Positions 24,840 through 34,281 are shown, numbered from the stretch's first letter. The stretch: 53,679 bases of DNA from Bacilli bacterium (GCA_900752975.1 CAADXH010000088.1:1-53679), one strand, 5' to 3'. Made by a program: numbers and translations. Notes: generated by a model from the letters alone, not told the origin.

Positions 24840-25742
24840 ATGAAAAATAAAGTTTTAGTATTTGGTTTAGTTGGTGAATCTGTATTTATGCAGACAAATC
24901 ACTTTCATAGTTGTGGTGAAACCATAACTATTGATAATATTCATAAAGAACCCGGAGGAAAAGGCTTTAACCAAGCCATCACTCTAGCAAGACTTGGTAT
25001 TAAAACAACTTTTATTGGTGTAATTGGAAATGATTACAAAAGCGTGTGTGAAGATTTTTTAAATAGTGAACAACTTAGTTATCATTTAGTGATAAAAAAT
25101 GGTATGAGTGCTTATGCAACAATCATCACGGATAAAAAAGGTGAAAATGAAGTTTCAGTCTATCATGGTGTTAACAAGTTATTTAGTCGGCACGATGTAA
25201 AAAAGTATGAAAATGAATTTCTTGATACGGCTTATGTTTTAATTCAAGCTGAACTTCCAGAAGAAGTAGTAGATGAAGTAATAAAACTTTCTAAGAAGTA
25301 TGGTGTAAAAGTCATAATAAATCCTGCTCCTGCTAAACCATTCATCAAAAAATATTTAAATGATGCATTTTTAATTACTCCTAATCTTCAAGAAGCTAAA
25401 ACTTTATTTTCTTTAGATGAAATTACGATTGATAATCTAAAAGAGCAGTTATCAAAATTTTCATTATCACGTGTTGTTATAACTCTTGGTTCAAAAGGCG
25501 TTATTATAAAAAACGTTAATAAAGTTACTTATCTTTCAGCTTTAAAAATAAAAAAAGTAGTGGATACTACTGGAGCAGGCGATGTTTTTAATGGAGCGTT
25601 AATTACAAGTTTAATGAAAGATAATGATTTGATTGAAGCTTGTAAGTTTGCGGTGAAAGTATCAGGAATGAGTGTTCAAACTCCATATGTAATGCCTTCA
25701 ATTCCAACGCTTAAGAAAGTAGAGGACTATACAGATGAATAA
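24840..25742 (+). CDS. PfkB/ribokinase-family sugar kinase
   Basis: A 300-residue kinase with the two family signatures: GGKGFNQAITLARLG near residue 40 (sugar-binding) and DTTGAGDVFNGALI near residue 250 (ATP/anion hole, catalytic Asp). NPAPAKPF and TPNLQEAK are the usual ribokinase inner motifs. It is ribokinase-like rather than fructokinase-like, but the sugar is not certain. AAGAAGGTGAAC precedes the start. The stop overlaps the sirtuin start by 8 bases. Ribose or nucleoside salvage would fit its NAD-dependent and dUTPase neighbours. Confidence 0.85.
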   Translation: MKNKVLVFGLVGESVFMQTNHFHSCGETITIDNIHKEPGGKGFNQAITLARLGIKTTFIGVIGNDYKSVCEDFLNSEQLSYHLVIKNGMSAYATIITDKKGENEVSVYHGVNKLFSRHDVKKYENEFLDTAYVLIQAELPEEVVDEVIKLSKKYGVKVIINPAPAKPFIKKYLNDAFLITPNLQEAKTLFSLDEITIDNLKEQLSKFSLSRVVITLGSKGVIIKNVNKVTYLSALKIKKVVDTTGAGDVFNGALITSLMKDNDLIEACKFAVKVSGMSVQTPYVMPSIPTLKKVEDYTDE

Positions 25743-26469
25743 AATAGAAATACTTCAAAAATTAATTAATACCTCAAATAATATTGTCGTAATGACTGGG
25801 GCAGGTTTTAGTAAGGCATCAGGTATTCCTGATTTTAGAAGTGCAGATGGATTATATAATGATAAAGGTAAAGACGTGATATCTCCTGAAGAGATTCTTT
25901 CTCATCATTATTTTATAACCCACCCTAAAGTATTTTATAATTTTTATTTTGATAAAATGATTTATCCAAATGCTATGCCTAATGCTGGTCACTATAAACT
26001 TGCAGAACTTGAAAAATGTGGTAAGTTAAAAGCAATAATAACCCAAAATATTGATGGTCTTCACCAAAAAGCAGGTAGTAAAAATGTCTTAGAACTTCAT
26101 GGCTCAGTATTAAGAAATCACTGTATGAAGTGTCATACCTTTTATAGTTTAGATGATTTACTTAATAATAAACAAATGACAACGTGCCCTATTTGTGGTG
26201 GACTAATAAAACCGGATGTAGTACTATATGAAGAAGGCCTTGATATGACTATACTAAATGAGGCCATTAAAGCCGTAGTCAATGCGGATTTACTTTTAAT
26301 TATTGCTTCATCCATGTTAGTAAACCCAGCCGCAAGTCTTCCTTATTATTATAGAGGAAATAAAATGGTAATTATCAATTTAGAGCCTACGCCTCTAGAT
26401 AGTTATGCAACATTAATTATTAATGAAAAATGTGAAGAAGTTTTATCACAAATAAAAGTAAAGGAATAA
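25735..26469 (+). CDS. cobB: Sirtuin NAD-dependent protein deacylase
   Basis: A 244-residue Sir2 protein: VVMTGAGFSKASGIPDFRS (NAD-binding GAG and PDFR), ITQNIDGLHQKAGSKNVLELHGS (QNID and catalytic His in ELHG), and a Zn ribbon CMKC...CPIC. The Tyr/Arg pair of class III desuccinylases is not obvious, so broad deacylase/deacetylase activity is expected. It removes acyl groups from lysines using NAD and makes O-acyl-ADP-ribose. Its 8-bp overlap with the kinase gene suggests translational coupling. Confidence 0.92.
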   Translation: MNKIEILQKLINTSNNIVVMTGAGFSKASGIPDFRSADGLYNDKGKDVISPEEILSHHYFITHPKVFYNFYFDKMIYPNAMPNAGHYKLAELEKCGKLKAIITQNIDGLHQKAGSKNVLELHGSVLRNHCMKCHTFYSLDDLLNNKQMTTCPICGGLIKPDVVLYEEGLDMTILNEAIKAVVNADLLLIIASSMLVNPAASLPYYYRGNKMVIINLEPTPLDSYATLIINEKCEEVLSQIKVKE

Positions 26470-26473
26470 GAAA

Positions 26474-26965
26474 ATGGAAACAAAAATGACAAAATTTGAA
26501 AAAGTATCATGGAATGAATTTAAAAAAAACCATCAAATAGAACAAGATTATCATGACATAATATTACCTAAACGTGCAACTAAAGGTTCTGCCGGATATG
26601 ATTTTTTCGCACCTTATGATTTTAGTTTATGCCCTGGTGAAACAATTAAAATTGCAACTGGAATTAGAGTAAAAATTGATGAGGGTTGGTTTTTAGGCAT
26701 TTTTCCACGTAGTAGTTTAGGTTTTAAGTATCGTCTTCAACTTGATAATACAGTAGGAATTATTGATAGTGATTACTACAATGCTTTAAATGAAGGACAT
26801 ATTTTCATTAAACTCACCAATGACTCACATAGTGAATTAACAATTACCGTTAAAAAAGGTGAAGCATTCGCCCAAGGCATTTTTATTCCTTTTGGAATAA
26901 CTATTGATGATGAAGTATGTACTGAACGAACTGGTGGAATGGGTAGCACTAATAAAAAGAATTAA
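26474..26965 (+). CDS. dut: dUTP diphosphatase (trimeric dUTPase)
   Basis: A 163-residue dUTPase with RATKGSAGYDFFAPYDF (motif 1), FPRSSLGFKYRLQLDNTVGI (motif 2-3), IDSDYYNAL, EAFAQGIFIPF (motif 4), and ERTGGMGSTN (motif 5, the Arg-x-Gly-Gly-x-Gly-Ser-Thr arm that closes over uracil). It hydrolyses dUTP to dUMP and keeps uracil out of DNA. It lies 4 bases after the sirtuin gene in the same operon. Confidence 0.93.
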   Translation: METKMTKFEKVSWNEFKKNHQIEQDYHDIILPKRATKGSAGYDFFAPYDFSLCPGETIKIATGIRVKIDEGWFLGIFPRSSLGFKYRLQLDNTVGIIDSDYYNALNEGHIFIKLTNDSHSELTITVKKGEAFAQGIFIPFGITIDDEVCTERTGGMGSTNKKN

Positions 26966-26983
26966 AACTATTGAGGTAGTAGG

Positions 26984-28273
26984 ATGAAACCATTTAATTT
27001 AACAACAGTTAATAATGAACTATATTTAAATAATTTTTCTTTGAAAGAACTAGCAAAAACCTATCATACCCCTCTTTATGTATATGATGAAAAACATATC
27101 TTAAGTGTTATTGATGAATATTTAAATAATTTTAAGTCATCAAAATTTGAAACCAAAATTGTTTATGCTTCAAAAGCTTTTTTAGTTCCACAAATTTGTA
27201 GTATTGCTTCATCAAAAGGTTTAATGCTTGATGCGGTTAGTGTGGGTGATTTATATGTTATTGAAAAATCAGGTTTTTCGCTTAAAAATGTAGTTTTTCA
27301 CGGCAATAACAAAAGTAATGATGAACTTGAATACGCTGTGAAGCACAAAGTAGGGTTAATTGTTATCGACAATTTAGATGAACTAGATCGCTTGGATAAA
27401 ATAACATGTGAAAAAAAAGTGTCAGTTAACACATTATTTAGAGTAAATCCTGGAATTGATGCTCACACGCATAAGTTTATTCAAACAGCACTTTATATCA
27501 GTAAATTTGGCGAAAGCATTTATGATGATGAAACCATTGCCAAAATTATTAAAAAATACCAAACTTCCAATTATGTGAAATTGTTAGGTTTTCATTCTCA
27601 TATTGGTTCACAAATTCATGATCAAAAGCCATTTTTAATGAACATCGATAAAATGGTTGAGTTTACTAAAAAGATTGAAAATAAGTATCAAATTAGGCTT
27701 CCATACTTGAATTTAGGCGGTGGTTTTGGCATTCAGTATCAAACAACGGACAAGGAATTAGACCTTGAGAATCTTTTAAAAAAGATGATAAAAAGATTAT
27801 CAAAAAAGGCGAGTGATTTGGATTACAATTTAGAATGTGTGTTTATTGAACCAGGTAGAAGTATTGTTGGTGAAGCTGGAATCACTCTTTATGAATGTGG
27901 AACAATTAAACGCACATATGGTGGTAAAAACTTTCTATTTGTTGATGGTGGAATGACTGATAATATTAGACCTGCCTTATATAGTGCCTTATATACCGTT
28001 GATGTTGTAAATAGAATTAACGAACCTAAAACTGTAACTGTTGATATAGCTGGCAAATGCTGTGAATCAGGAGACATTATCGCTCATAATCAGTTAATAC
28101 CTGAAACTACGCCAGGTGATATTTTAGTAGTTTATGATACTGGTGCTTATACTTATTCAATGTCTTCAAATTACAATGGACAATTAAAACCTACCGTAAT
28201 TTTAGTTGGTGATAATGTTAAAGTTATTAGTAAAAAAGAGAAACTACATGACTTGTATCGGCACTTTGAATAG
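26984..28273 (+). CDS. lysA: Diaminopimelate decarboxylase
   Basis: A 429-residue PLP fold-type III decarboxylase: KIVYASKAFLVPQIC (PLP Lys), FHSHIGSQIHDQ, LNLGGGFGIQYQT, FIEPGRSIVGEAG, and CCESGDIIA with the substrate-side Cys/Glu. It converts meso-diaminopimelate to lysine, the last step. No other lysine gene is nearby, so the pathway is encoded elsewhere or the enzyme acts on peptidoglycan-derived DAP. GAGGTAGTAGG precedes ATG 26984. Confidence 0.93.
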   Translation: MKPFNLTTVNNELYLNNFSLKELAKTYHTPLYVYDEKHILSVIDEYLNNFKSSKFETKIVYASKAFLVPQICSIASSKGLMLDAVSVGDLYVIEKSGFSLKNVVFHGNNKSNDELEYAVKHKVGLIVIDNLDELDRLDKITCEKKVSVNTLFRVNPGIDAHTHKFIQTALYISKFGESIYDDETIAKIIKKYQTSNYVKLLGFHSHIGSQIHDQKPFLMNIDKMVEFTKKIENKYQIRLPYLNLGGGFGIQYQTTDKELDLENLLKKMIKRLSKKASDLDYNLECVFIEPGRSIVGEAGITLYECGTIKRTYGGKNFLFVDGGMTDNIRPALYSALYTVDVVNRINEPKTVTVDIAGKCCESGDIIAHNQLIPETTPGDILVVYDTGAYTYSMSSNYNGQLKPTVILVGDNVKVISKKEKLHDLYRHFE

Positions 28274-28326
28274 GAAAAAATCAATAGTCAAATATTGAAC
28301 ACAAATAATTTTTTTACATTGTTATA

Positions 28327-28355
28327 TTGACTTTAATAAGATAAAATGTTATAAT
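28327..28355 (+). promoter_or_regulatory. Promoter of the HNH-like gene
   Basis: TTGACT (28327-28332), 17 bp, TATAAT (28350-28355). Confidence 0.85.
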
Positions 28356-28387
28356 AATCGTATATTGTATATAAGGAGTTTTGTAAA

Positions 28388-28699
28388 ATGACTAAAGATG
28401 AAGCCTTAAAAATATGGTTACGTGAATTTGGAGATGTAGATTATGCTCACGACTTTACGGGTAGAAAAATTAAACGTGATGATTTTGGCGTTATTAATCA
28501 AGTAGGTTGGGTGGTTGATTATATGAAACCACTATCTTTAGGGGGACTTCAAAACGAAGACAATGAAATGATTGTTCATCATGTTACTGCTTACGAAAAA
28601 GGTGATAATTATCCCGATTTTGAAGTAGTTGGTGTTCAATATCACGTAGGACATGACGAAAAAGATGATTATTATTTTATTGAAAAAATAGTTGATTAA
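28388..28699 (+). CDS. Small HNH-fold-like protein
   Basis: A 103-residue protein. YAHDFTGRKIKRDDFG, GWVVDYMKPLSLGGLQNEDN and MIVHHVTAYEKGD resemble the small HNH-related family in which a strand pair is followed by W-x-x-D-H-x-x-P-x-S-x-G-G and N-x-x-x-x-H. Here the key His in the D-H pair is Tyr (VDYMKP), so nuclease activity is doubtful. It has its own promoter and terminator, as an independent single-gene unit. Function unknown. Confidence 0.55.
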   Translation: MTKDEALKIWLREFGDVDYAHDFTGRKIKRDDFGVINQVGWVVDYMKPLSLGGLQNEDNEMIVHHVTAYEKGDNYPDFEVVGVQYHVGHDEKDDYYFIEKIVD

Positions 28700-28703
28700 A
28701 AAG

Positions 28704-28730
28704 CAATATAAGTAAATTATATTGTTTTTT
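28704..28730 (+). terminator. Intrinsic terminator
   Basis: CAATATAA pairs with TTATATTG around GTAAA and is followed by TTTTTT. Confidence 0.85.
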
Positions 28731-28751
28731 AAAAGATAAGAGGAAATAAAT

Positions 28752-29297
28752 ATGCGAATAATTGGTGGAAAATATAAAAGTAGAAAACTTGCAACATTAG
28801 AAGGACTTGCGACAAGACCAACATTAGATGGTACCAAAGAAGCAATTTTTAATAGTCTTGGTAATTATATTCCTGACTTTGTTGTTCTTGATGTTTTTGG
28901 TGGTAGTGGAGCTTTAAGCTTAGAATCCATTAGCCGTGGTGCTAAAATGGCTTATGTAATTGATAAAAGCCCTGATGCAGTGAAAATAATTAAAAAAAAT
29001 GTTGAGAGTTTAAAAGTAGAAAATCAAGTAGTAGTACTTCTTGGGGCGTATGAAGATATTCTTAAACGTTTTAAAAATATGAAATTTGACTTAGTTTTTT
29101 TAGATCCACCATTTAGGATGAAAGTAATTGATGAATTAATTACTTATCTAATTACGAATGATATGATTAGTGATGGTGGTTATATTATGGCAGAATATCC
29201 TAAAGAGGATATTGTTCAAAAAGAATATTTAGGCTATAAAGTTAAACTTTGCCGTAAATACTCAAGTAGTGAAGTGCTAATATTAGAAAAGGAGTAA
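28752..29297 (+). CDS. rsmD: 16S rRNA guanine-N2 methyltransferase RsmD
   Basis: A 181-residue RsmD: MRIIGGKYKSRKLATLEG, RPTLDGTKEAIFNSL, VLDVFGGSGALSLESISRGA (SAM-binding), and KFDLVFLDPPF (catalytic NPPF/DPPF). It methylates G966 of 16S rRNA (E. coli numbering). It is followed 4 bases later by coaD, the usual bacterial pairing. AGAGGAAAT precedes the start. Confidence 0.95.
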   Translation: MRIIGGKYKSRKLATLEGLATRPTLDGTKEAIFNSLGNYIPDFVVLDVFGGSGALSLESISRGAKMAYVIDKSPDAVKIIKKNVESLKVENQVVVLLGAYEDILKRFKNMKFDLVFLDPPFRMKVIDELITYLITNDMISDGGYIMAEYPKEDIVQKEYLGYKVKLCRKYSSSEVLILEKE

Positions 29298-29301
29298 TAA
29301 T

Positions 29302-29784
29302 ATGAGAATTGGCGTTTATCCAGGTACCTTTGATCCAGTTACAAATGGTCATCTAGACATTATTAAAAGAGGATTACATTTATTTGATAAACTATATGTG
29401 GTAGTTCCTAAGAATATTCAAAAGAACGCTTTATTTACCACAAACGAAAGGGTTGAACTACTAAAAGAGGTATTAAAAGATTATCCAAATATTGAAGTAG
29501 TATCAACAGATGAACTTACAGTTAATTTCGCAACAGAGGTTCAAGCAACTGCTATGCTTAGAGGTCTTCGAATGGTCAGTGACTTTGAGTATGAACTACA
29601 ACTAGCTACTCTTAATCGTCATCTAAATAATAAAGTTGAAACAATATTTATTATGAGTTCTCATGAGTATTCTTTTCTATCTTCAAGCAGTGTTAAGGAA
29701 ATCGCATCTTTTGGTGGTGATGTAAGTGAGTTTGTCCCTCAAGCCGTAAAACTTGCTCTAGATAAAAAATATCAAAAGAATTAA
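29302..29784 (+). CDS. coaD: Phosphopantetheine adenylyltransferase
   Basis: A 160-residue CoaD: GVYPGTFDPVTNGHLDIIKR (the T/HxGH nucleotidyltransferase motif) and EYSFLSSSSVKEIASFGGD (the ISSS loop). It makes dephospho-CoA from phosphopantetheine and ATP, and so also supports the carrier proteins of the lipid operon. Its last 27 bases overlap tail-to-tail with the minus-strand YlbJ gene. Confidence 0.96.
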   Translation: MRIGVYPGTFDPVTNGHLDIIKRGLHLFDKLYVVVPKNIQKNALFTTNERVELLKEVLKDYPNIEVVSTDELTVNFATEVQATAMLRGLRMVSDFEYELQLATLNRHLNNKVETIFIMSSHEYSFLSSSSVKEIASFGGDVSEFVPQAVKLALDKKYQKN

Positions 29785-30678
29785 ACCAAAAAGTATCGAA
29801 GTAATTATTCCATGAATAATTCTGGAAAGAATTAAACTAGTTATGTTAAGACTAGTTTTTTTTGCTAGTGTAGTGATTTGTAGAGTTATAGCAATTCCGC
29901 CAAAAGACATCATAAAACTACAAATAATAAGTCTAATAAATATGGAAACGGGGTAATATATAACACTATTTAGACCAGTAGTTAGTTCAAACATATCTAA
30001 AAAAAAGGAAACAATAGTTTTAATAATCGTATTATTATTTATAATACTAATATTATTAATTAAGATATTTAATGGAATTTTAATAACACTTACAAAGAGC
30101 ATAGTTGATAAGATATTTAGCATTACCATCGGACAATTATCAATAATATCAACTAATGATTTATTTATTAAGTTATTATTTTGATTACATAGTGATATTT
30201 CTTTTTTTGGTCGATTGATAATGTAAAATATAATAGAAGTAAAAACCTGAACGGCATAAACAAAATATCCAAAAGGTTTTGGTAACATCATGATTGTAAA
30301 TAAAGGACTATTAAGTACTGCTCCTTTTAACAATCTTAGCCCTTCTTGTTTACTAATTCCATTGTTAATGCTAGTTATGATCAAAATACTTGATGTGGGA
30401 TTTCCTGTAATAAAGCTTAATAGAAATAAAGAACATGCCTTTTGACTTTCAAAATGCATGATCTTTGTTAAGGGAAAGTACAATAATTTACTAAGAAATG
30501 GAAAAGTTAATAACAGATTACTTATTAGGTAAAAAGGAACTAAAGACACTAAAACCTTTGATAGCCAAAGATAAAGAGTATCATAAATTACATTCTTAGT
30601 GTAAGTGGGGAAGAAAAAAAAGATTATAAGGCAAGAAAAAAGGAATAAGGAAATTAAAAAATAAATTATTTTTTTCAT
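29758..30678 (-). CDS. ylbJ: YlbJ-like membrane protein
   Basis: A 306-residue protein with about eight membrane segments; the LFLLSFITGNPTSSILIITS stretch and the later GLRLLKGAVLNSPLFTIMML match YlbJ, a nucleoside-recognition (Gate)-domain protein required in Bacillus for spore cortex formation. The usual coaD-ylbJ neighbourhood of Firmicutes is kept, here in convergent orientation. No other spore gene is in the window, so sporulation cannot be inferred. Its start overlaps the amidase stop by one base, which implies co-transcription. Confidence 0.8.
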   Translation of the reverse strand: MKKIIYFLISLFLFSCLIIFFFFPTYTKNVIYDTLYLWLSKVLVSLVPFYLISNLLLTFPFLSKLLYFPLTKIMHFESQKACSLFLLSFITGNPTSSILIITSINNGISKQEGLRLLKGAVLNSPLFTIMMLPKPFGYFVYAVQVFTSIIFYIINRPKKEISLCNQNNNLINKSLVDIIDNCPMVMLNILSTMLFVSVIKIPLNILINNISIINNNTIIKTIVSFFLDMFELTTGLNSVIYYPVSIFIRLIICSFMMSFGGIAITLQITTLAKKTSLNITSLILSRIIHGIITSILFGLILLIFFI

Positions 30679-31370
30679 CAGATAACTAGTTCCATTCTAG
30701 GATAAATGGTATCGCTAGAAAGATTATTTTTTTCTTTTATTGCCTCAACTGTTGTATTATGATCTTTACTGATGCTATAAAGGGATTCGTTAGGTTTTAC
30801 AACATGTACTAATTGTTTAGGAGGAGTGTATGGAATTTGATAATAATTAGTAATCGCTTTAACGACTCCTTCAGCTAGGTTAGGCCATTCATATACTAAT
30901 CGGTTAGTATCATTAGGATTGTCTGCGAAACCATATTCTATGATCATCGCGTTATTAGGGGTTGTACCACGCAAAATAAAGTAATAATCTTTTCCAGTTT
31001 TGCCGATACGTTGATAAACATTGCGGATGGGCACACCATTTTTGTTCAATTCATTTGCGATCATTTGGGGAAGTTCATTGTTACCTCTAATTGAATAGAT
31101 AACCTCACCGCCACTACTACCACCATTATTAATATGATTACTAATTAAAACATCGTTTTTAGTAGCACCTAGGTTTTGAATTCTTGTCAAACGGTCACTT
31201 GGCGATAAAGTTGTGTCTCCATCTCTAGTTAAAACACTAGGGAGTCCAAGTTCCTTAAAGCGTTTATTTTGGTAATTACTGATTTTTAAAACTAAATCTT
31301 TTTCTTTAAAATAGTTATTACTACCACCTCCGGGGTCCCAACCTCCATGACCTGGATCTATAATAATCAT
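30678..31370 (-). CDS. N-acetylmuramoyl-L-alanine amidase with C-terminal LysM
   Basis: A 230-residue protein: Amidase_3 domain (IIIDPGHGGWDPGG with the first Zn His, LKISNYQNKRFKELG, VLISNHINNGG with the second His, and MIIEYGFADNPND with the catalytic Glu), then a LysM-like domain from about 185 (HVVKPNESLYSISKDHNTTV). There is no signal peptide, so export must be by another route or it acts during lysis, as for phage endolysins and some spore enzymes. It is co-transcribed with the YlbJ gene. AGGTGATTTT lies before ATG 31370. Confidence 0.88.
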   Translation of the reverse strand: MIIIDPGHGGWDPGGGSNNYFKEKDLVLKISNYQNKRFKELGLPSVLTRDGDTTLSPSDRLTRIQNLGATKNDVLISNHINNGGSSGGEVIYSIRGNNELPQMIANELNKNGVPIRNVYQRIGKTGKDYYFILRGTTPNNAMIIEYGFADNPNDTNRLVYEWPNLAEGVVKAITNYYQIPYTPPKQLVHVVKPNESLYSISKDHNTTVEAIKEKNNLSSDTIYPRMELVI

Positions 31371-31403
31371 AAAATCACCTCGATAAATTATATGATTAAG
31401 GTA

Positions 31404-31446
31404 ATAAAAAAATACTTGTCTTTATCAACAATAAAAACAAGTATTA
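31404..31446 (-). terminator. Terminator of the PAP2 gene
   Basis: On the minus strand AATACTTGT pairs with ACAAGTATT and is followed by TTTTTTT. The stem includes the stop codon of the PAP2 gene. Confidence 0.8.
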
Positions 31447-32127
31447 GAAATGTCTTGATATAGTAAGTCCGGGATTTAATAGCCTTACGATATAAAAGCA
31501 TCCAACCGCAATTGCTATTCCACTAATAACATCAACAAAATAATGTTGTTTAACAAAAAGAGTAGATAAACAAATAATAATCCATCCAACTAGTGAGTAA
31601 ATTCTAAAAGATAGTGTAAAAACTTTATTTTTCCTAGCACCTAAATAACAAAAAGTACTAAGAATGCAGTGATAACTAGGAAATAAATTATGACCATATT
31701 CACCACCATCACTATTAAAAATAAATTTACATGCCCATCCTAAAAAATTATTGCCTAGAGAATCAAATACTCCTTCATTTGTTCTTGACATAAATGTTGG
31801 GAAGAAGATAAAGATTAAGAATCCAATTACACAAGCAAGAACATTAGCTAACATATAGTTAATAAAAACCCGTTTAGTGTCTAGTGACATTGCAAGGGCG
31901 CCAACTACCCAAAAAGCATATGAACTTACGTAGGGGAGAATAAAGATGGGAAGAAAAACAAATAAATCATCAATCATAGATATTTTTGGACAAAATGGTT
32001 CTATCCCAATAGCTTTACCTACTACCCCTGCAAGAAGATAAAGTACGTATTCAAAACCGAGTAGTCCAAAACCAAATACCCATCCATACCAAGGAAAAGA
32101 TTTTATGACCCTAAATAACTTTTTCAT
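31444..32127 (-). CDS. PAP2-family membrane phosphatase
   Basis: A 227-residue protein with about six membrane helices. NLFPSYHCILSTFCYLGA (SxxH motif) and VKQHYFVDVISGIAIAV (xHYxxDVxxG, catalytic His/Asp) are PAP2 motifs; the first K-x6-RP motif is weak. It probably dephosphorylates a lipid phosphate or undecaprenyl pyrophosphate. Its stop lies inside its terminator. The tRNA-Arg gene follows upstream on the same strand. Confidence 0.85.
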   Translation of the reverse strand: MKKLFRVIKSFPWYGWVFGFGLLGFEYVLYLLAGVVGKAIGIEPFCPKISMIDDLFVFLPIFILPYVSSYAFWVVGALAMSLDTKRVFINYMLANVLACVIGFLIFIFFPTFMSRTNEGVFDSLGNNFLGWACKFIFNSDGGEYGHNLFPSYHCILSTFCYLGARKNKVFTLSFRIYSLVGWIIICLSTLFVKQHYFVDVISGIAIAVGCFYIVRLLNPGLTISRHF

Positions 32128-32162
32128 ATGTCACCTACATTTCTAAAATAAACGAAAAAAAA

Positions 32163-32239
32163 TGGCGTCCCAGAAGGGATTCGAACCCCCGACACACGGC
32201 TTAGAAGGCCGTTGCTCTATCCAACTGAGCTACTGGGAC
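32163..32239 (-). tRNA. trnR-UCU: tRNA-Arg(TCT)
   Basis: A cloverleaf can be built: acceptor GTCCCAG with CTGGGAC, D-arm GTAGCTCAGTTGGATAGAGC, anticodon arm ACGGC-CTTCTAA-GCCGT (anticodon TCT) and T-arm GGGGGTTCGAATCCC; the CCA end is encoded. Confidence 0.97.
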
Positions 32240-32342
32240 ACAATTGACGCTACAATATTATACACTATTTTAAATTAAAAGTAAAGTAAAATAGAATAAA
32301 AAAATAAAAAACATCAAAATTAATAATAATAAATACTATTAC

Positions 32343-32371
32343 TTGTAAAAATAGAACAAATATTATATAAT
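32343..32371 (+). promoter_or_regulatory. Promoter of the DUF885 lipoprotein
   Basis: TTGTAA (32343-32348), 17 bp, TATAAT (32366-32371). Confidence 0.8.
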
Positions 32372-32393
32372 ATTATAAAGGGGGAAATACAAA

Positions 32394-34241
32394 ATGAAGA
32401 ATTTGTGTTTTAAATTTAAATATGTATTTTTAGTAATGATTACACTTGTTTCGGTGTTCGTACTTGCAGGATGCAACGTTAAACAACCAAAGGAAAACTT
32501 TGATATTTTTACAAATAAAATTTTCAAAACTATTATTGGTAATGATGAACTAACATCAAACTTTTTGTTTAATGACCCTACAAAATTTGGACTTGAAAGG
32601 TATGAACCTTCTCTTCCAACACCAGGAAAGACACAAGCATTGGGGCTATTGATAATTAATTTATACTTTGGTCAAGTTAAAAACTTTGATTATAGTGAAC
32701 TTAATGAAGATCAACAAATGACTTATGACATTATCGTTGATATGTTAGATAATATAAATGCGAAAACACCAGAAATGAGTTATTTAAGTAATAACTATTT
32801 AGGCTCGTATTTAGGATATCAAGCTCAACTTCCTTTACTGCTTGTAGAATACCATTTTAAGGATAAACTTGATGTCGATAATTATTTCAAATATTTGGAT
32901 TTAGTTCCAGAAACCTTCAAGAAATACGTTGAATTTGAAGTTGAAAAAGCTGATAATGGTTATGGTATGCCTGACTTTGTCATTGATAAGGTTGTTGAAC
33001 AATGTGTTAATTTTATTGGTAAAGCAAGTGAAGAAGATCATTTTATGATAAACGTGGTTAATAATAAAATTGATAAATTGGATTTCTTAACTGATGAAGA
33101 AAAGCAAAATTATAAGGAAATAAATAAAGAAAAGGTAAAAGGCCCATTAATTGATGGCTATGCGTATGTCCGTGATAACCTACCTGCTTTAAAGGGGAAG
33201 GCGACAAATAATATGGGACTTGCACATTACTTTACAACCAAAACAGACTCAACTGAAAAAGTTAATATTGGACAAAAATATTATGAACTTGCTTTCCAAA
33301 AAGCAGTTGGTTATAACATTAGTATGGAAGAGGCCATCGCATATGTTGAATCAAAATTAAGCAAATATGAGAAAGAACTTGCAACATTTAGACAACATAC
33401 CAAAGATGATTCTACATTCCTCACAAGAGTAGCTGAAACAAAGTTTATGAATCAAACACCAGAGGAGCAACTTGCACTGTATCAACGAATCATATATAGT
33501 GATTTTCCAACACTTAATTTAGAAAATGAATTAAATGTTGAAGTTAAGTATATAGATAAGGCTATGGAAGACAATTTTAGTCCGGCTGCGTATATGACTT
33601 CACCGATTGATGAGTTCAAGAATGAGTATATTTACTTAAATAATAAATCAATTTTGATAGATAAAGAAGATGATGATGGTAACATTGCTAAGGTTTATGA
33701 TTACAATTATTTATTTACAACTCTTGCTCATGAAGGATTTCCTGGCCATTTGTACCAAAATGTGTACTTTAAAAATCAAAAAACAAATGTTTTGAGAAAA
33801 GTCATTAAGAGTTCTGGTTATATGGAAGGTTGGGCAACATATGTTGAAAACTACATGTATAATTTCTTAGAGGGATATGATCAAGATGTAATCGATTTTT
33901 ATCTTTTCCAAGAAAACTATCAAGCCGCAATCTATTCTCGTCTTGATATGGGAATCCACTATGATGGTTGGACTCTAGAAGAAACATATAATTATTTATC
34001 AAAATATTACAATGTAACTATCGATAGTACAAAATCAGTTTATGAAAGACTAATCGAAGTTCCAAACAACTGTCAATATTATTATTTCACATATTTCAAA
34101 CTTTGTGATATGTATGAAAAAGTGAAAACAAAATTAGGTAATGACTTCAATCCAACTGAATACCATAAACGAATTCTTGATTGTGGTCCACTTCCACTAA
34201 GATTTGTGGAAAAAAGAGTCCTAACTTCATACGGATTATAA
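32394..34241 (+). CDS. DUF885-family lipoprotein, putative zinc peptidase
   Basis: A 615-residue protein with a signal peptide and lipobox VLAGC (Cys about residue 27). TLAHEGFPGHLYQNVYF is the HExxPGH motif of DUF885 (M3/M2-like gluzincin), followed by GWATYVENYMYNFL with the third Zn-ligand Glu; GIHYDGWTLEET is a conserved later block. It should act outside the membrane on peptides. It has its own promoter; GGGGGA precedes the start. A trigger factor gene follows after a separate promoter. Confidence 0.87.
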   Translation: MKNLCFKFKYVFLVMITLVSVFVLAGCNVKQPKENFDIFTNKIFKTIIGNDELTSNFLFNDPTKFGLERYEPSLPTPGKTQALGLLIINLYFGQVKNFDYSELNEDQQMTYDIIVDMLDNINAKTPEMSYLSNNYLGSYLGYQAQLPLLLVEYHFKDKLDVDNYFKYLDLVPETFKKYVEFEVEKADNGYGMPDFVIDKVVEQCVNFIGKASEEDHFMINVVNNKIDKLDFLTDEEKQNYKEINKEKVKGPLIDGYAYVRDNLPALKGKATNNMGLAHYFTTKTDSTEKVNIGQKYYELAFQKAVGYNISMEEAIAYVESKLSKYEKELATFRQHTKDDSTFLTRVAETKFMNQTPEEQLALYQRIIYSDFPTLNLENELNVEVKYIDKAMEDNFSPAAYMTSPIDEFKNEYIYLNNKSILIDKEDDDGNIAKVYDYNYLFTTLAHEGFPGHLYQNVYFKNQKTNVLRKVIKSSGYMEGWATYVENYMYNFLEGYDQDVIDFYLFQENYQAAIYSRLDMGIHYDGWTLEETYNYLSKYYNVTIDSTKSVYERLIEVPNNCQYYYFTYFKLCDMYEKVKTKLGNDFNPTEYHKRILDCGPLPLRFVEKRVLTSYGL

Positions 34242-34272
34242 AAGCAAAATAAAAGCAATAATTTAGATAATT

Positions 34273-34281
34273 TGATATAAT
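34273..34281 (+). promoter_or_regulatory. Extended -10 promoter of tig
   Basis: TGATATAAT is an extended -10 (TGnTATAAT) 32 bases before the tig start. No good -35 is seen. Confidence 0.6.
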
